64,000 nucleotides of DNA from UBA5239 sp040394635 (lineage in GTDB: Bacteria > Verrucomicrobiota > Lentisphaeria > Victivallales > Victivallaceae): the NCBI GenBank assembly GCA_040394635.1, contig JBEBRW010000016.1, positions 26,526 through 90,525 on the forward strand, given 5' to 3'. Each line of letters opens with the position of its first letter. Position 1 is the first letter of the stretch. This document shows, piece after piece, positions 42,490-52,100 of this stretch. Under the pieces are notes generated by a model. It was not told the DNA's origin, did no database searches, and worked only from the letters and a program-made list of their open reading frames with translations. A program made the position numbers and the translations under genes.

Positions 42490-44468
42490 TATTTCTCCAC
42501 CTCATCGTAAAGTTTCGAACCATGCTTTTCGCGATAATAGAGATACCCCATGTTGGAGATGTATTGATCTTCATGGGCCGCCCGGAAAGCCGCGAGTGCC
42601 TTCAAAGACTCCTGCCATTTCGCCCGGTTTTCGGCAGTGGAGGACGCATCCAAGCTGCGCTTGGCCAGCAGGGTCTTGACGGTCAAATTCGCGTTCTCCA
42701 GCCCGAGCTGCAGGAACTTCACCCGTTCCAGCGTCTCCGGATCTTTGGCAGCCGCGGCTTCGGCTTTCTTCAACAAATCATTTGCATGAGTGAAGAATTC
42801 CGGCGTGAAAATGCGGTCGGAAACATTGAGCCAGTTTTTGAAGCTGATGCTGCCGAGTTCGCTCTTCCACTGGTTCCACTGCTCCATGGTTACAGCGTCG
42901 GAAATGTTCTCACAATAATCGAAATACGCCTTTACCTCGCCCGCCGCCGAACCGAATGCGCCGTAATATTCATCCAGAATCTGCTCGACTGTCAGGTCCG
43001 GGCGCGCCGTCAGTCGCGCCAATGTGTACAGCATCGGCCCCTGGGCGGCAAACTCACCGCGCATCATGTCGAAGTCGGCTCCGACCATGGCTCCGCTTTC
43101 AAAACACTCTTTATAGGCATTCCCTAACTTGCGGGCATATTGCAACGGCATGTTGTGCCCGGAATGCGTTGAATTCGGGCGCAGGACCATGCTCGGTCCG
43201 CTCGCCTGCCACTCCTGCCATTCGCGGCGGATTCGTGCCATTTCGTCGCCGGTGAAGGGGTAATACGGCCAGCCGACGTAGCCGATGGCGATATTGCGAT
43301 GCAGTTTGGTCCGCAGCGGCGGCCGGGCGAAATTCGCGTATGCGTGGCCATAAACGATGACATCCGGCTTGACTTCTTTGGCCAGGTCGTAAACTTTCAG
43401 ATAAAACATCGCATAACGGTCCGTCAGCGAAGCGCCGCTCTCGTCTTTGCCGCCATCCTCGCCGACACGCATGAAGCTGTTGCGGTTCTCGCGTATGGGG
43501 ATGATGCCCTTGCTCCAATACGGATGCGTGGCGAACCCCGGCTGCGGCGCATCCCAGCTCCGGCATTGCGGGCAGGTGCAGAAACCGGCGGTATCGTTTT
43601 CGCATGCGGACAGAACCTCTTTCGGCTTTTTCCGGAAATCCTCGACCACCTGTTTCTGGAAATCCGGGTTGGAAACGCACATGGAGATGTCGCGGCCGGT
43701 TTTGTCGCCCTTCAGCGGACGCCTTGTTCCGTCCGGCAGCAGGGCGAAAAATTCCGGGTGGGTTTTCGAGAAACGCTCCCAGTAATTGGTAAAGGCGTGA
43801 CCACCCCGGATGCTCTTCACCGAGGCGAAACGATGCCGGATCGTCCACAGGGCGCTGCCGCCCAGAAATGCTTCCCGGGCTTCCTGATTTTTCCATCCGT
43901 TCGGGTTGGAAATTTTGGGCACGATCCGGAAAGTGGCACTCTCCAGCGCCGGTTTGCCGGTTCTCTTGAAGTCCGGCAGTATAATCGAATCCCGGTGCGG
44001 CACATAGGTACCGGTCTCGCCCGGCCACAGGAAACGCACGCCCAGCTCACGGTCCAGGAAATCGTAAACCGCAAACAGTGTTCCGGTCGATGCTGTGATC
44101 ATGCCTTGTTCCGCCGCTTTCTCCGGCTTGAACTCCTTTACCGCGTGGTCGAATCCGCAAAGCACCAGTTCGTTCCCCCGCGCCTCGACCACAAACCCGA
44201 AACGCCCGAGACCTTTGACCGACGTACCATAACCGAGCTTGATTTCGTTCGGCAGTGTATTTTCATCTTTCTGCCCGATCACCGGCAGTTTCGCTTTCGT
44301 GGCACGGTAAATATAATGCTGCAGTTCTTCCGCGGCGAAGCGTACCGAATCCGGCGCACCGTCCGCTACCCGGATCGAGGCCGCCGCTTGCCCGTCACGC
44401 ACCAGTTCCACCGCCGACACGCATAATGCGCCCAGCAAACATAAAACGATCAGTATATTTCGCATCAT
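42489..44468 (-). CDS. secreted DUF4838 family protein (cassette C)
   Basis: 659 residues, signal peptide 'MMRNILIVLCLLGALCVSA'. 'VRFAAEELQHYIYRATKAKL' is the GH20-like N-terminal domain, 'FAVYDFLDRELGVRFLWPGE' the DUF4838 junction, and the barrel follows with 'CENDTAGFCTCPQCR' near residue 298. A helical C-terminus ends the protein. It is a distant paralogue of the DUF4838 protein of cassette B. Overlaps of four and one bases tie it to the pseudopilin upstream and the metallophosphoesterase downstream. Confidence 0.87.
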   Translation of the reverse strand: MMRNILIVLCLLGALCVSAVELVRDGQAAASIRVADGAPDSVRFAAEELQHYIYRATKAKLPVIGQKDENTLPNEIKLGYGTSVKGLGRFGFVVEARGNELVLCGFDHAVKEFKPEKAAEQGMITASTGTLFAVYDFLDRELGVRFLWPGETGTYVPHRDSIILPDFKRTGKPALESATFRIVPKISNPNGWKNQEAREAFLGGSALWTIRHRFASVKSIRGGHAFTNYWERFSKTHPEFFALLPDGTRRPLKGDKTGRDISMCVSNPDFQKQVVEDFRKKPKEVLSACENDTAGFCTCPQCRSWDAPQPGFATHPYWSKGIIPIRENRNSFMRVGEDGGKDESGASLTDRYAMFYLKVYDLAKEVKPDVIVYGHAYANFARPPLRTKLHRNIAIGYVGWPYYPFTGDEMARIRREWQEWQASGPSMVLRPNSTHSGHNMPLQYARKLGNAYKECFESGAMVGADFDMMRGEFAAQGPMLYTLARLTARPDLTVEQILDEYYGAFGSAAGEVKAYFDYCENISDAVTMEQWNQWKSELGSISFKNWLNVSDRIFTPEFFTHANDLLKKAEAAAAKDPETLERVKFLQLGLENANLTVKTLLAKRSLDASSTAENRAKWQESLKALAAFRAAHEDQYISNMGYLYYREKHGSKLYDEVEK

Positions 44469-45265
44469 TCGTATCCTATCAGTTTGTTCAGGCCCCAGAA
44501 AGCTTTGCCGTTTTCCGAGGAGTTCGCCGGCGACGTGCTGCCGCGATGGCTGTCATAAAAAGTCCGGGAAATAATTCCGGCATGACCGTCCAGATAATTG
44601 ATCGGAATCCGCTCGAAAGTGCCGTGCAGCGCCCGCTGCTTGCGGTCCTCGCTGGCGGACGTGTTGTAGGGATTCAGCGTGACGGTACTGCTGAGCGCGC
44701 CGACGTCATAATAGCCGTTGCTGCCGCCGCCGCACGAGAAAAACCAGGCCTCGGATGGCGAAGTCACCCAGAAAAGTGCATAACTGGCACTGAGCGAACC
44801 GCTGTAAGGGGGCCGGACCTGATCGACTTTGAGGTGTTTGCCGCCGCCGCCCTGGTGAACCCCGAGCCCGTAGGACGAATATTTGAGCGTGGTCAGCGTG
44901 GCGTTGCCGTAGGAACTGGAGAAAAACTCGGGGCAAACGTACATGCCGGCCGCGCCTTTTTCGTCGCGTTCCGTGTAGGCGTTGGGCAGGTACTTGTTGC
45001 CGTTGCCGTCCGAATCGCCTCCGAGCTGCTGGAACCAGTAGCGCATGTCGCTGCCGGAACCACGGTCGGGCGTGACTTTGTACGAGTTATAATCCGAGGA
45101 ATAGATCATTGCCGCGCTGCTGAAGTTTTTCAGTTTGTTGAGACAGCTGATTTCGCGTGCCTTGGAGCGCGCTTTGTTCAGCGCGGGCAGCAGCATTGCC
45201 GCCAGGATGGCGATGATCGCGATCACGACGAGGAGTTCAATGAGGGTGAAATGAACCTTTTTCAT
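44465..45265 (-). CDS. pseudopilin-like protein with H-DGH motif (cassette C)
   Basis: 266 residues from the ATG at 45265, which has GGAGG upstream and begins 'MKKVHFTLIELLVVIAIIAI'. Longer in-frame starts would lie inside the previous gene. Position -1 is His. 'NKARSKAREISCLNKLKNF' follows, and 'LHGTFERIPINYLDGHAG' is the H...DGH motif. It overlaps both neighbours by four bases (ATGA), so it is made in step with two secreted hydrolase-like proteins. Confidence 0.88.
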   Translation of the reverse strand: MKKVHFTLIELLVVIAIIAILAAMLLPALNKARSKAREISCLNKLKNFSSAAMIYSSDYNSYKVTPDRGSGSDMRYWFQQLGGDSDGNGNKYLPNAYTERDEKGAAGMYVCPEFFSSSYGNATLTTLKYSSYGLGVHQGGGGKHLKVDQVRPPYSGSLSASYALFWVTSPSEAWFFSCGGGSNGYYDVGALSSTVTLNPYNTSASEDRKQRALHGTFERIPINYLDGHAGIISRTFYDSHRGSTSPANSSENGKAFWGLNKLIGYE

Positions 45266-46227
45266 GCAAACCTCCGTTGCTTGTTCATATAATATCGGCT
45301 GATGATTCCACTGACCAGGCGGTGCGCTTCCTCCGGAGCTTCGTTGTTGTGTGCATAATAGTAACATGAGAGATGGTCCGGCGAAGCCATATCCAGGTAT
45401 TTCTCCAGATTGCGGGCGAACGTGCTGTGCTCCGAAGCGGGCAGCAGCATGTTTTCGATCAGGGCAAAAGAGCCGCAGCCCGCTTCCGCGCATTCCTTCT
45501 GCGTCCGGGGCCAACTTTCCCACAGATACGGCTTGTGCTTGGTCGGTTTCTCATGGAAATAACTCTGCAGCGAGAGCCCGCCGTCGTACCCGGCATAATC
45601 GATTCCCGGCAGCTGTGCGCACATCCGGGTAAAGACCGGATTGGTTTTCGGCATATTAAAAATGGAGACCACCAGTTCCGGGCGAATTCGCCGGGCGGCG
45701 GCGGTCCATTCGCCGATCAGTTCCGCGAAACTGCGGCAGGCGTCCTCCGGGCCGTAATCCGCGCCAAGCGCCGCCACTGCCTCGGGGTGAGTCGTTACAT
45801 GATCGGCGATTTTCGGCTCGTCCCAGATGATTCCGTCCACCTCGTAATCGCTTACCACCCCTTCGATGAATTCGCGGCTCCACTGCCGGAATTCCGGCGA
45901 TTCCGCGCAGGCAATCGCGTTGAACTCGGGCAATCTTATATCGGGGTGATCGTTCAGCCAGATACTTCCCATCAACGGCGCCCCCGCCACCCGGCCGCCG
46001 ATACGGCTCGGAATCACATATACTTCCAGCGACGCCCGGTGCGCGGCGGCCACCTGCATTTCAAACGTCCGCCGGGCGTATTTCATTTCGCTCTCGCTGA
46101 AGGTCAGCGCCACCGCGTCAAACCCGAGATCCCGCATTTCACCGAAACACTCATCCCACTGGTGCGGTATCACCGTCCAATTGCCGTATCCGATACAGTA
46201 TGCCGTCAGTAATTGTCTTTTTTTCAT
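45262..46227 (-). CDS. TIM-barrel glycosidase-like protein, no signal peptide (cassette C)
   Basis: 321 residues. 'GFDAVALTFSESEMKYARRT' and 'LEVYVIPSRIGG' are early barrel strands, 'VDGIIWDEPKIADH' carries the likely acid, and 'LVVSIFNMPKTNP' and 'IDYAGYDGGL' follow. There is no export signal, so unlike the other barrels here it should stay in the cytoplasm. I do not recognise a numbered family. It is first gene of the overlapping operon and diverges from the AraC regulator. Confidence 0.75.
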   Translation of the reverse strand: MKKRQLLTAYCIGYGNWTVIPHQWDECFGEMRDLGFDAVALTFSESEMKYARRTFEMQVAAAHRASLEVYVIPSRIGGRVAGAPLMGSIWLNDHPDIRLPEFNAIACAESPEFRQWSREFIEGVVSDYEVDGIIWDEPKIADHVTTHPEAVAALGADYGPEDACRSFAELIGEWTAAARRIRPELVVSIFNMPKTNPVFTRMCAQLPGIDYAGYDGGLSLQSYFHEKPTKHKPYLWESWPRTQKECAEAGCGSFALIENMLLPASEHSTFARNLEKYLDMASPDHLSCYYYAHNNEAPEEAHRLVSGIISRYYMNKQRRFA

Positions 46228-46249
46228 ATTGCTCTTATATATGTTTCTA

Positions 46250-46278
46250 TTGCATTTTGCCGAATCAACTGCTATAAT
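46250..46278 (+). promoter_or_regulatory. araC-type regulator promoter
   Basis: TTGCAT, a 17-base spacer and TATAAT, 41 bases before the start, in the 92-base divergent region. Confidence 0.65.
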
Positions 46279-46319
46279 GATATTATACGCTAAAAACGGA
46301 CAAATGGAATAGCCGAACC

Positions 46320-47180
46320 ATGGAAATATCGCTCATTGATATACAAAATCCGATCATCTATCTGGGCCAGGTGCCACGCAAAGTGGCATCGCCGCTGCCG
46401 GTCGAGCGCGTCGGTCTGCTGAAAGGGAAAACCAAGGTCATCGATCGCCACTTCGTCCTCCCCAGCGTATTCTTTGTCTTTAACGGCGCCGGGTTTCTTG
46501 AGCAGGACGGCCAGCGTATCGCGCTTCAGGCGCCGTTCATGATCTGGAACTGGCCCGGGGAAACCAAACGCTACTGGCCGGAGCCGGGCTGGGACGAATT
46601 TTTCATCGGTTTCCAGCCGGGGGCGGAAGAAGTCATCGAACGTATTTTCCAGCGGGAGGTCTTCGAGCCGCATTATCGTCCGAACCTGTACCTTGCCGGC
46701 TGTGTGCGCTATGCCAATGAGATTCTGAAACTGGCGCAGCAGCCATCCATCACCGGGACCGCCGACCGGATCGACCATCTGGTCACGATGATCCTGCTGG
46801 AGGCGGTCTACCCGCATCATGAGGAAACCCTGGACCCGGTCGAGCGCAAACTGGTCCGGATCGCCGAGTATTTCCATGACAATTTCACGCAGGACATCAA
46901 TATCGAGCACCTGGCGATCAAATACGGCATGTCGTACCCGACCTTTCAGCGGCACTGGCGGCGCAAGTACTCCTATTCGCCGCTTCAATATTTGCGCAAC
47001 CTGCGCAATACCGCCGCCATCGATCACCTGCGCGACAGCAATATGAGCATTGGCGACATCGCCCTTGAACTCGGCTTCAAAAACCAGTTTTACTTCGCCA
47101 AATTTTTCCGCGACATGAACAACGTATCCCCCAGCGAATACCGCAATTGCTCCGCCGGAAAACATCCGAAAAATTCCTGA
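46320..47180 (+). CDS. AraC-family transcription regulator (cassette C)
   Basis: 286 residues. An N-terminal cupin-like sensor (about 25-165, 'LNGAGFLEQDGQRI'-type strands, read here as 'FNGAGFLEQDGQRIAL') is followed by two HTH motifs: 'NIEHLAIKYGMSYPTFQRHW' and 'SIGDIALELGFKNQFYFAKF', ending 'VSPSEYRN'. AraC proteins of this layout usually activate the divergent sugar-use operon; here that is the five-gene operon to the left. The ribosome site is weak. Confidence 0.92.
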   Translation: MEISLIDIQNPIIYLGQVPRKVASPLPVERVGLLKGKTKVIDRHFVLPSVFFVFNGAGFLEQDGQRIALQAPFMIWNWPGETKRYWPEPGWDEFFIGFQPGAEEVIERIFQREVFEPHYRPNLYLAGCVRYANEILKLAQQPSITGTADRIDHLVTMILLEAVYPHHEETLDPVERKLVRIAEYFHDNFTQDINIEHLAIKYGMSYPTFQRHWRRKYSYSPLQYLRNLRNTAAIDHLRDSNMSIGDIALELGFKNQFYFAKFFRDMNNVSPSEYRNCSAGKHPKNS

Positions 47181-47216
47181 CTGTCATTTAGTCTTCACGT
47201 CCGTTTGGTATTACTT

Positions 47217-47229
47217 TAGGTATAACCTA
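47217..47229. promoter_or_regulatory. possible operator of cassette D
   Basis: TAGGTATAACCTA, two perfect 5-bp arms around ATA, about 30 bases before the -35 box of the GntR regulator. Confidence 0.45.
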
Positions 47230-47257
47230 CTTTTTAATAATTTTTTCTATTAGCCTA

Positions 47258-47286
47258 TTGACATTTGGTTTCGCCTGCGCTATAAT
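47258..47286 (+). promoter_or_regulatory. promoter of cassette D
   Basis: TTGACA, a 17-base spacer and TATAAT: a perfect sigma70-type promoter 32 bases before the regulator start. Confidence 0.85.
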
Positions 47287-47317
47287 TATAAGTAGATACA
47301 ACTTTAAGGAACCGTGA

Positions 47318-48391
47318 ATGCAGCGAAATCTGAGAGAACACAGTTTTTATCTCAAGCTGGAAAACAAGCTCCGCGAGGATATCCTCAGCGGGGCGCTTCC
47401 CGCCGGACAGTCTATTCCGAGCGAACCGGAGCTTTGCCGCCAGTTCGCACTCAGCCGTACCACTGTCCGCAAAGCGATTCAGCGCCTGGTCGATCGTAAC
47501 TTTCTTCGCCGGGCGCATGGTTCCGGGACTTTCGTCATTCCCGCCGAGGACCGCGCCCGCATGCCCCGCCAGCTCGTCAAGATCCGTATACTGGGCAGTG
47601 CCGAAGCGTTCGATCCGGAAACAATGGATATATTCGATAAGAATATTTTTCTCGGAGCTGATTCCTTTGCGCGGCTCAATAATTGCGCCCTGGAATGGTG
47701 CCACAATGCAGTTTCGCCAGAAAAACTGCTGGCCGATTATCATAATTTCCTGTTCGACGGGCTGATCTGGGTTCGCGGCGATGAAGCGCAGCTGGATAAG
47801 GCACAGCAGTTGCGCAAGTATTCTGTGCCGCAAGTACTTATCGCTCGTGATCTCGAACAGGTACCGGGGATTTATTTTGACAGTGTCAAAGCGATGGATG
47901 ACCTTTGTCATTTCCTGCGAACCCTCGGCCATCGCAAAATCGGCTTCGTTGACTTGAAATCCCCCCTGCCGGTCTTCCAGGAACGCCAGAACACCTTCGT
48001 CCGTGCCTGTTCTGCCAATCATGTCCAGGGCGAATTATGCGCCATTGACTTTTACCGCAGCGATCTCATTGCCGCATTCCTGCGCGAAAGCCGTCCGACT
48101 GCACTGCTTTGCGCCGGTCTGGTGGAGCCTTATCTGCACGAAGCGGTTCACGAACTCCGACTCCGGATTCCGGAGGATCTTTCGCTCATCAGGCTCAGTC
48201 CGACCCCGGTGGAATACGATCATGTTTCATGCACGGAGCTTCGCATGCCGGTCTTCGAAATGGGGTTCAAAGCCGCTGAGACGCTCCTCGGCAGTAATTT
48301 TCTGGAACCGCAAACGCTCCGGGACCGCGTTCTCGTCCCCGGGGAAATCGTCGTAAGACGCTCAATAGCACAACCTAACCAAAAGGATTAA
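47318..48391 (+). CDS. GntR-type regulator with LacI-like sensor domain (cassette D)
   Basis: 357 residues. 'PSEPELCRQFALSRTTVRKA' is the GntR recognition helix and 'NFLRRAHGSGTFVIP' the wing. The sensor half contains 'LIWVRGDEAQLDKA' and 'LGHRKIGFVDLKSPLPVFQE', as in LacI-type sugar sensors. It is only distantly similar to the cassette A regulator, so the two should answer different sugars. AAGGAA lies seven bases before the ATG. The pseudopilin starts two bases after its stop. Confidence 0.9.
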   Translation: MQRNLREHSFYLKLENKLREDILSGALPAGQSIPSEPELCRQFALSRTTVRKAIQRLVDRNFLRRAHGSGTFVIPAEDRARMPRQLVKIRILGSAEAFDPETMDIFDKNIFLGADSFARLNNCALEWCHNAVSPEKLLADYHNFLFDGLIWVRGDEAQLDKAQQLRKYSVPQVLIARDLEQVPGIYFDSVKAMDDLCHFLRTLGHRKIGFVDLKSPLPVFQERQNTFVRACSANHVQGELCAIDFYRSDLIAAFLRESRPTALLCAGLVEPYLHEAVHELRLRIPEDLSLIRLSPTPVEYDHVSCTELRMPVFEMGFKAAETLLGSNFLEPQTLRDRVLVPGEIVVRRSIAQPNQKD

Positions 48392-48393
48392 CT

Positions 48394-49149
48394 ATGAAAA
48401 CACAGCACAAATTCACACTGATTGAGCTTCTGGTGGTCATTGCAATCATCGCAATTCTGGCATCCATGCTGCTGCCGGCATTGAACAAAGCCCGCGACAA
48501 AGCCAAAAGTTCGCAGTGTGTCGCAAACCTCAAAACCATGGGCCTCGCCAATGCCGGCTATTCATCGAATTACGATGACTGGATTACTGTTCAAAAAAAC
48601 ACCTCCGGCTACCTCTGGTTTGAACTTTTAGCGAAGGAAGGCGCCCAATTCCAGGTTGATTATCCGACCGGATCGGCTCCGGACCATGGCACCTTCAACT
48701 GCCCGGCCGAACCGGTGGAAGCGCGTTTCTACCACGGTGCGACGGCCGGTACCTATTTCCGGTTCACCCATTATGTCATGAACTCCGCCGTCAGCGGATT
48801 GAAAACCATATCGGCAAGCTATCCGGATTTCACCAAGTCCAGAAAAACCGCGTCCATCCGTATTCCGTCCGCGACCATGTTTGCCGGTGACTTCCTCGAC
48901 CGGGTCAACCCGACCATCATCTGGGCGGAAAACATCAGTATGCGCCACGGCGGCACTCCGCAGGCTGACGCAGGTACGGCGGCCGCGACGACCGGCGGTG
49001 CCAATATCGTTTACATGGACGGCCACGTCAGCAGCCGCAACTACCGGCAGATCAAAAGCGACGCCCTGGATCATCCCGGCGCATTCAGCTCCCAGAATTT
49101 CCTTAAGCTCGGCATTAACCTGGATTCCGGTACCTCCAGCCCATATTAA
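48394..49149 (+). CDS. pseudopilin-like protein with H-DGH motif (cassette D)
   Basis: 251 residues. 'MKTQHKFTLIELLVVIAIIA' is the pilin-type helix with Lys at position -1. 'NKARDKAKSSQCVANLKTMG' continues it. Near the C-terminus 'MRHGGTPQAD' and 'IVYMDGHVSS' give the H...DGH motif with a longer insertion than in the other four. It lies between its regulator and the very large secreted protein, in one transcript. Confidence 0.88.
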   Translation: MKTQHKFTLIELLVVIAIIAILASMLLPALNKARDKAKSSQCVANLKTMGLANAGYSSNYDDWITVQKNTSGYLWFELLAKEGAQFQVDYPTGSAPDHGTFNCPAEPVEARFYHGATAGTYFRFTHYVMNSAVSGLKTISASYPDFTKSRKTASIRIPSATMFAGDFLDRVNPTIIWAENISMRHGGTPQADAGTAAATTGGANIVYMDGHVSSRNYRQIKSDALDHPGAFSSQNFLKLGINLDSGTSSPY

Positions 49150-49168
49150 TATATAAAGAAGATACCCG

Positions 49169-52100
49169 ATGAAACAATACCTCTTTTTTGCCGTATTAGC
49201 TGCCGCCTGTTCCCTGGGGGCCGCCAATCTGATCAACAATCCGTCCTTTGAAACGGCAGACTCGAAAACCGGCTTTGCCCTCGGCTGGAATACCGCCGGT
49301 TCCGTTTCTCTCGAAACCACCAACGTCCACTCCGGCCGGCACGCCGCGAAACTGGAAAAAAGCGGCAGCGGCAATGTCAACTGCGATCAGGTCGTACGCT
49401 TCCCAAAGCCCCTGACCGGCAATGTCAAGTGTACCATCCGCTATAGCCTGTGCGGGGTAAATGTCCAGGGGGCGTATGTGGTATTTTATGCCGGAACCAA
49501 AGAAAAGTTTCAGCGTCAATGGGTCAATCTCGGCGGAGTCAAGGATTCATTTGAGTGGAAAACGTTTGAACATACCTTGGAACTCGAACACGGCACCGCC
49601 CACCTGGCGATGTCGTTCCGCCTGAACGGCACCGGGACGCTGTTCGTCGACGATGTTTCCGTCGAAATAACCGAACCGGAAGCCGCCGCCATGCTCGATT
49701 TTCAGGGCCCCTTGAATCCTGCCACCCAACTGCCCGGCCAATGGACCGAAAAGAAATATATCGGCAATGAAAACGCATCCGCCATCCGCATAATCCCCCT
49801 GGAGGACGGTGCCGCTGCCGAACAGCAATGGCAGAGCGGCGCTGCCAAATCCGGTTTCGCCAACGCCAATATCCCGGAAGCGTTTTTCGCCTTTCCGGCC
49901 ATCCGCGTGACCACCCGGGTCAAAGTCGCGGACCGAGGAGAAGCGATGATCGGCCTGGAATTTTTCGACGCCGGTGGTAATACGGTTACGGAAGTGCTTG
50001 CGCCTCCGTCTCACGCTGCCGATTGGGAAAAACTTACCGCCACCTTCCGTTGTCCGCCGGAAGCGAAAAGTTTTCAGGTATTGATGCTCAACACCGGCGA
50101 AGGAACCGTCTGGTTCGACACGGTATCCATCACCAAGGGCGACCCCAAAGATGCGGTCAACAGCCTGAAAGGCGCATTTGAGGTCCAGGTTTTCCCGGTT
50201 TCCACCTCCCTCGATCAGCTCGGGGAAGAAAATACACTCAATATGTTTGTCGACAGTCCTGTCGGTGTGGCCTTTCATTTCAAGGGGGAACAGAAAAAAA
50301 TGAAGAATCCGGCGCTGGTGATCGATGTACCCGCCGCACTCGAAATCACCGACGTTTTCACATCGCACCCCTCGCAATGGAGAGCCGAAAAGTATTCGTT
50401 CAAACCGTTCAACCGTCAGGAAGGTCCTTATAAACGCTACCGGCTCGAAAATACCCGCGCCATGCAGATTGCCGTCCCGGGCGGCTTCGCGTATCAACGC
50501 AAAAATATCGTGACAATCATGCCGGAAGACCAATCCGGGTTCAACCCCTCCGAACAGCGGATCTTTTACCATCTCGAAAACAATGGCGTGGCCGACCTGG
50601 AGTCAGCCTTTACCATCCGGTATCTGCCGCCGATGCCGCAAACTCCGAATCCCAAGCGCTTCAAGGCCATGCGCTGGGACGGCATGGACATGTCGTTTTC
50701 CAATGACCGGACACTGCTTGCCGCCATCCGCCAGCAGGAAGAAGCCGGATTCACCTGGGCGCGGCGCTTCGAGCGCCTTGCTCCCCGCTTCGAAGAGATC
50801 GAAAAGATCCTGACGCAGCGCAACTGGCGCTTTATGCTCGGTGGTGCGCCTTCTTCCAATTTAAACCACTATGCATCGATCAAGGACCAAATCACCCTGG
50901 AAGTCGCCATTAATGCCGACGGCAAAGTGCGCGGCCACAACGAAATGTGTCCGGAATTCATCACCCATGAACCGAAGTTCGCGCCGCTCCGCGATGAAGT
51001 GATCCGCGCCAATATCGCCGCACGCCATCCGCAGCCGGGCGACTACCTGATCCTTGATTTTGAAGACTGGCAACCGATGGAATGGTGCTTCTGCGAACGC
51101 TGCCGCACCGCCTTTGCCGCCGCGAACAATCTCTCCCCCGTTCCGGGCGCCGCCGAGATCAAGAAACAACATGCCGAAGCCTGGCGCGATTTCCGCCGCC
51201 GGAACGGTGCGGAAAAAATCAAGATGGTCGCCGATGTCGTACGCAAGCACTTCCCGTTCCTCACGTTCGGCGACTACACCTATATCGTCGACTACTCCAA
51301 AAAAGATTACGAGAATTATTTTTACAGCGTGGCCAAAGACGCTGCGTTGAACGAAAAATATCTTGATATGCACCTGCCAAGCTATTATCATATCGTCGAC
51401 GCCGCCGGATTCGACATGATGAAAATCGGCAGAGCCAAGCTTAAAAAAGAGTATGTGCCCATTATCGCCATTGACGGCATCGGTTATTTGTCCAAGAATA
51501 ACGTTCTCGGCCCGGAACGTGTCCGCATGATGATCCTCAATGCCGCCGCCAATGGTTGTTCCGGCTTCAGTGTTTACCCCGGTGATCATATCGACGGCAA
51601 ATTCATGCTGGCGATCGACCATGCCATGGCCGATGTCGCATCGAGCGAAGCATATCTGCTCGATGGCAAGCCCGACAGCCGACTCTCTGCCCAAGCCCTG
51701 CCTTACCGCAGCACTCAGACTGTAATCGGCGGCCAGAACCTGACCTTGCAATTCCCGCGCTGGGATGACTATTTCCGTTACAGCACCCATCAACTGGGGC
51801 AAGGTACCCTGATCACCCTGCTCAATCATCATCCGGACCAGACGGCCTATGCCGAAGTCGGCACGACGCTCCCGGACGGGCGCTACGCCGTGATCGACCG
51901 GATCGCCGGCAAACGGCTCCCAGTTGATAATGTCCGAAGCTTCCTTGTCGAGGTCGCTCCGCGCGATGTCCGTTTCCTGGAAATTATTCCCGAAAATATC
52001 GCTCCCGAACTGCCTCTGCTTCCGGCGCAGAACGTCATACGGCAGAATTTCGAGCACGAACGCGTCAAATTCAACCGTACTCAACAGGAAAGCGTATTTG

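Noticed and set aside
45266..45523. N-terminal 86-codon extension of the cassette C pseudopilin
   Set aside because: It lies inside the preceding gene, and the pilin-type leader with GGAGG starts at 45265.
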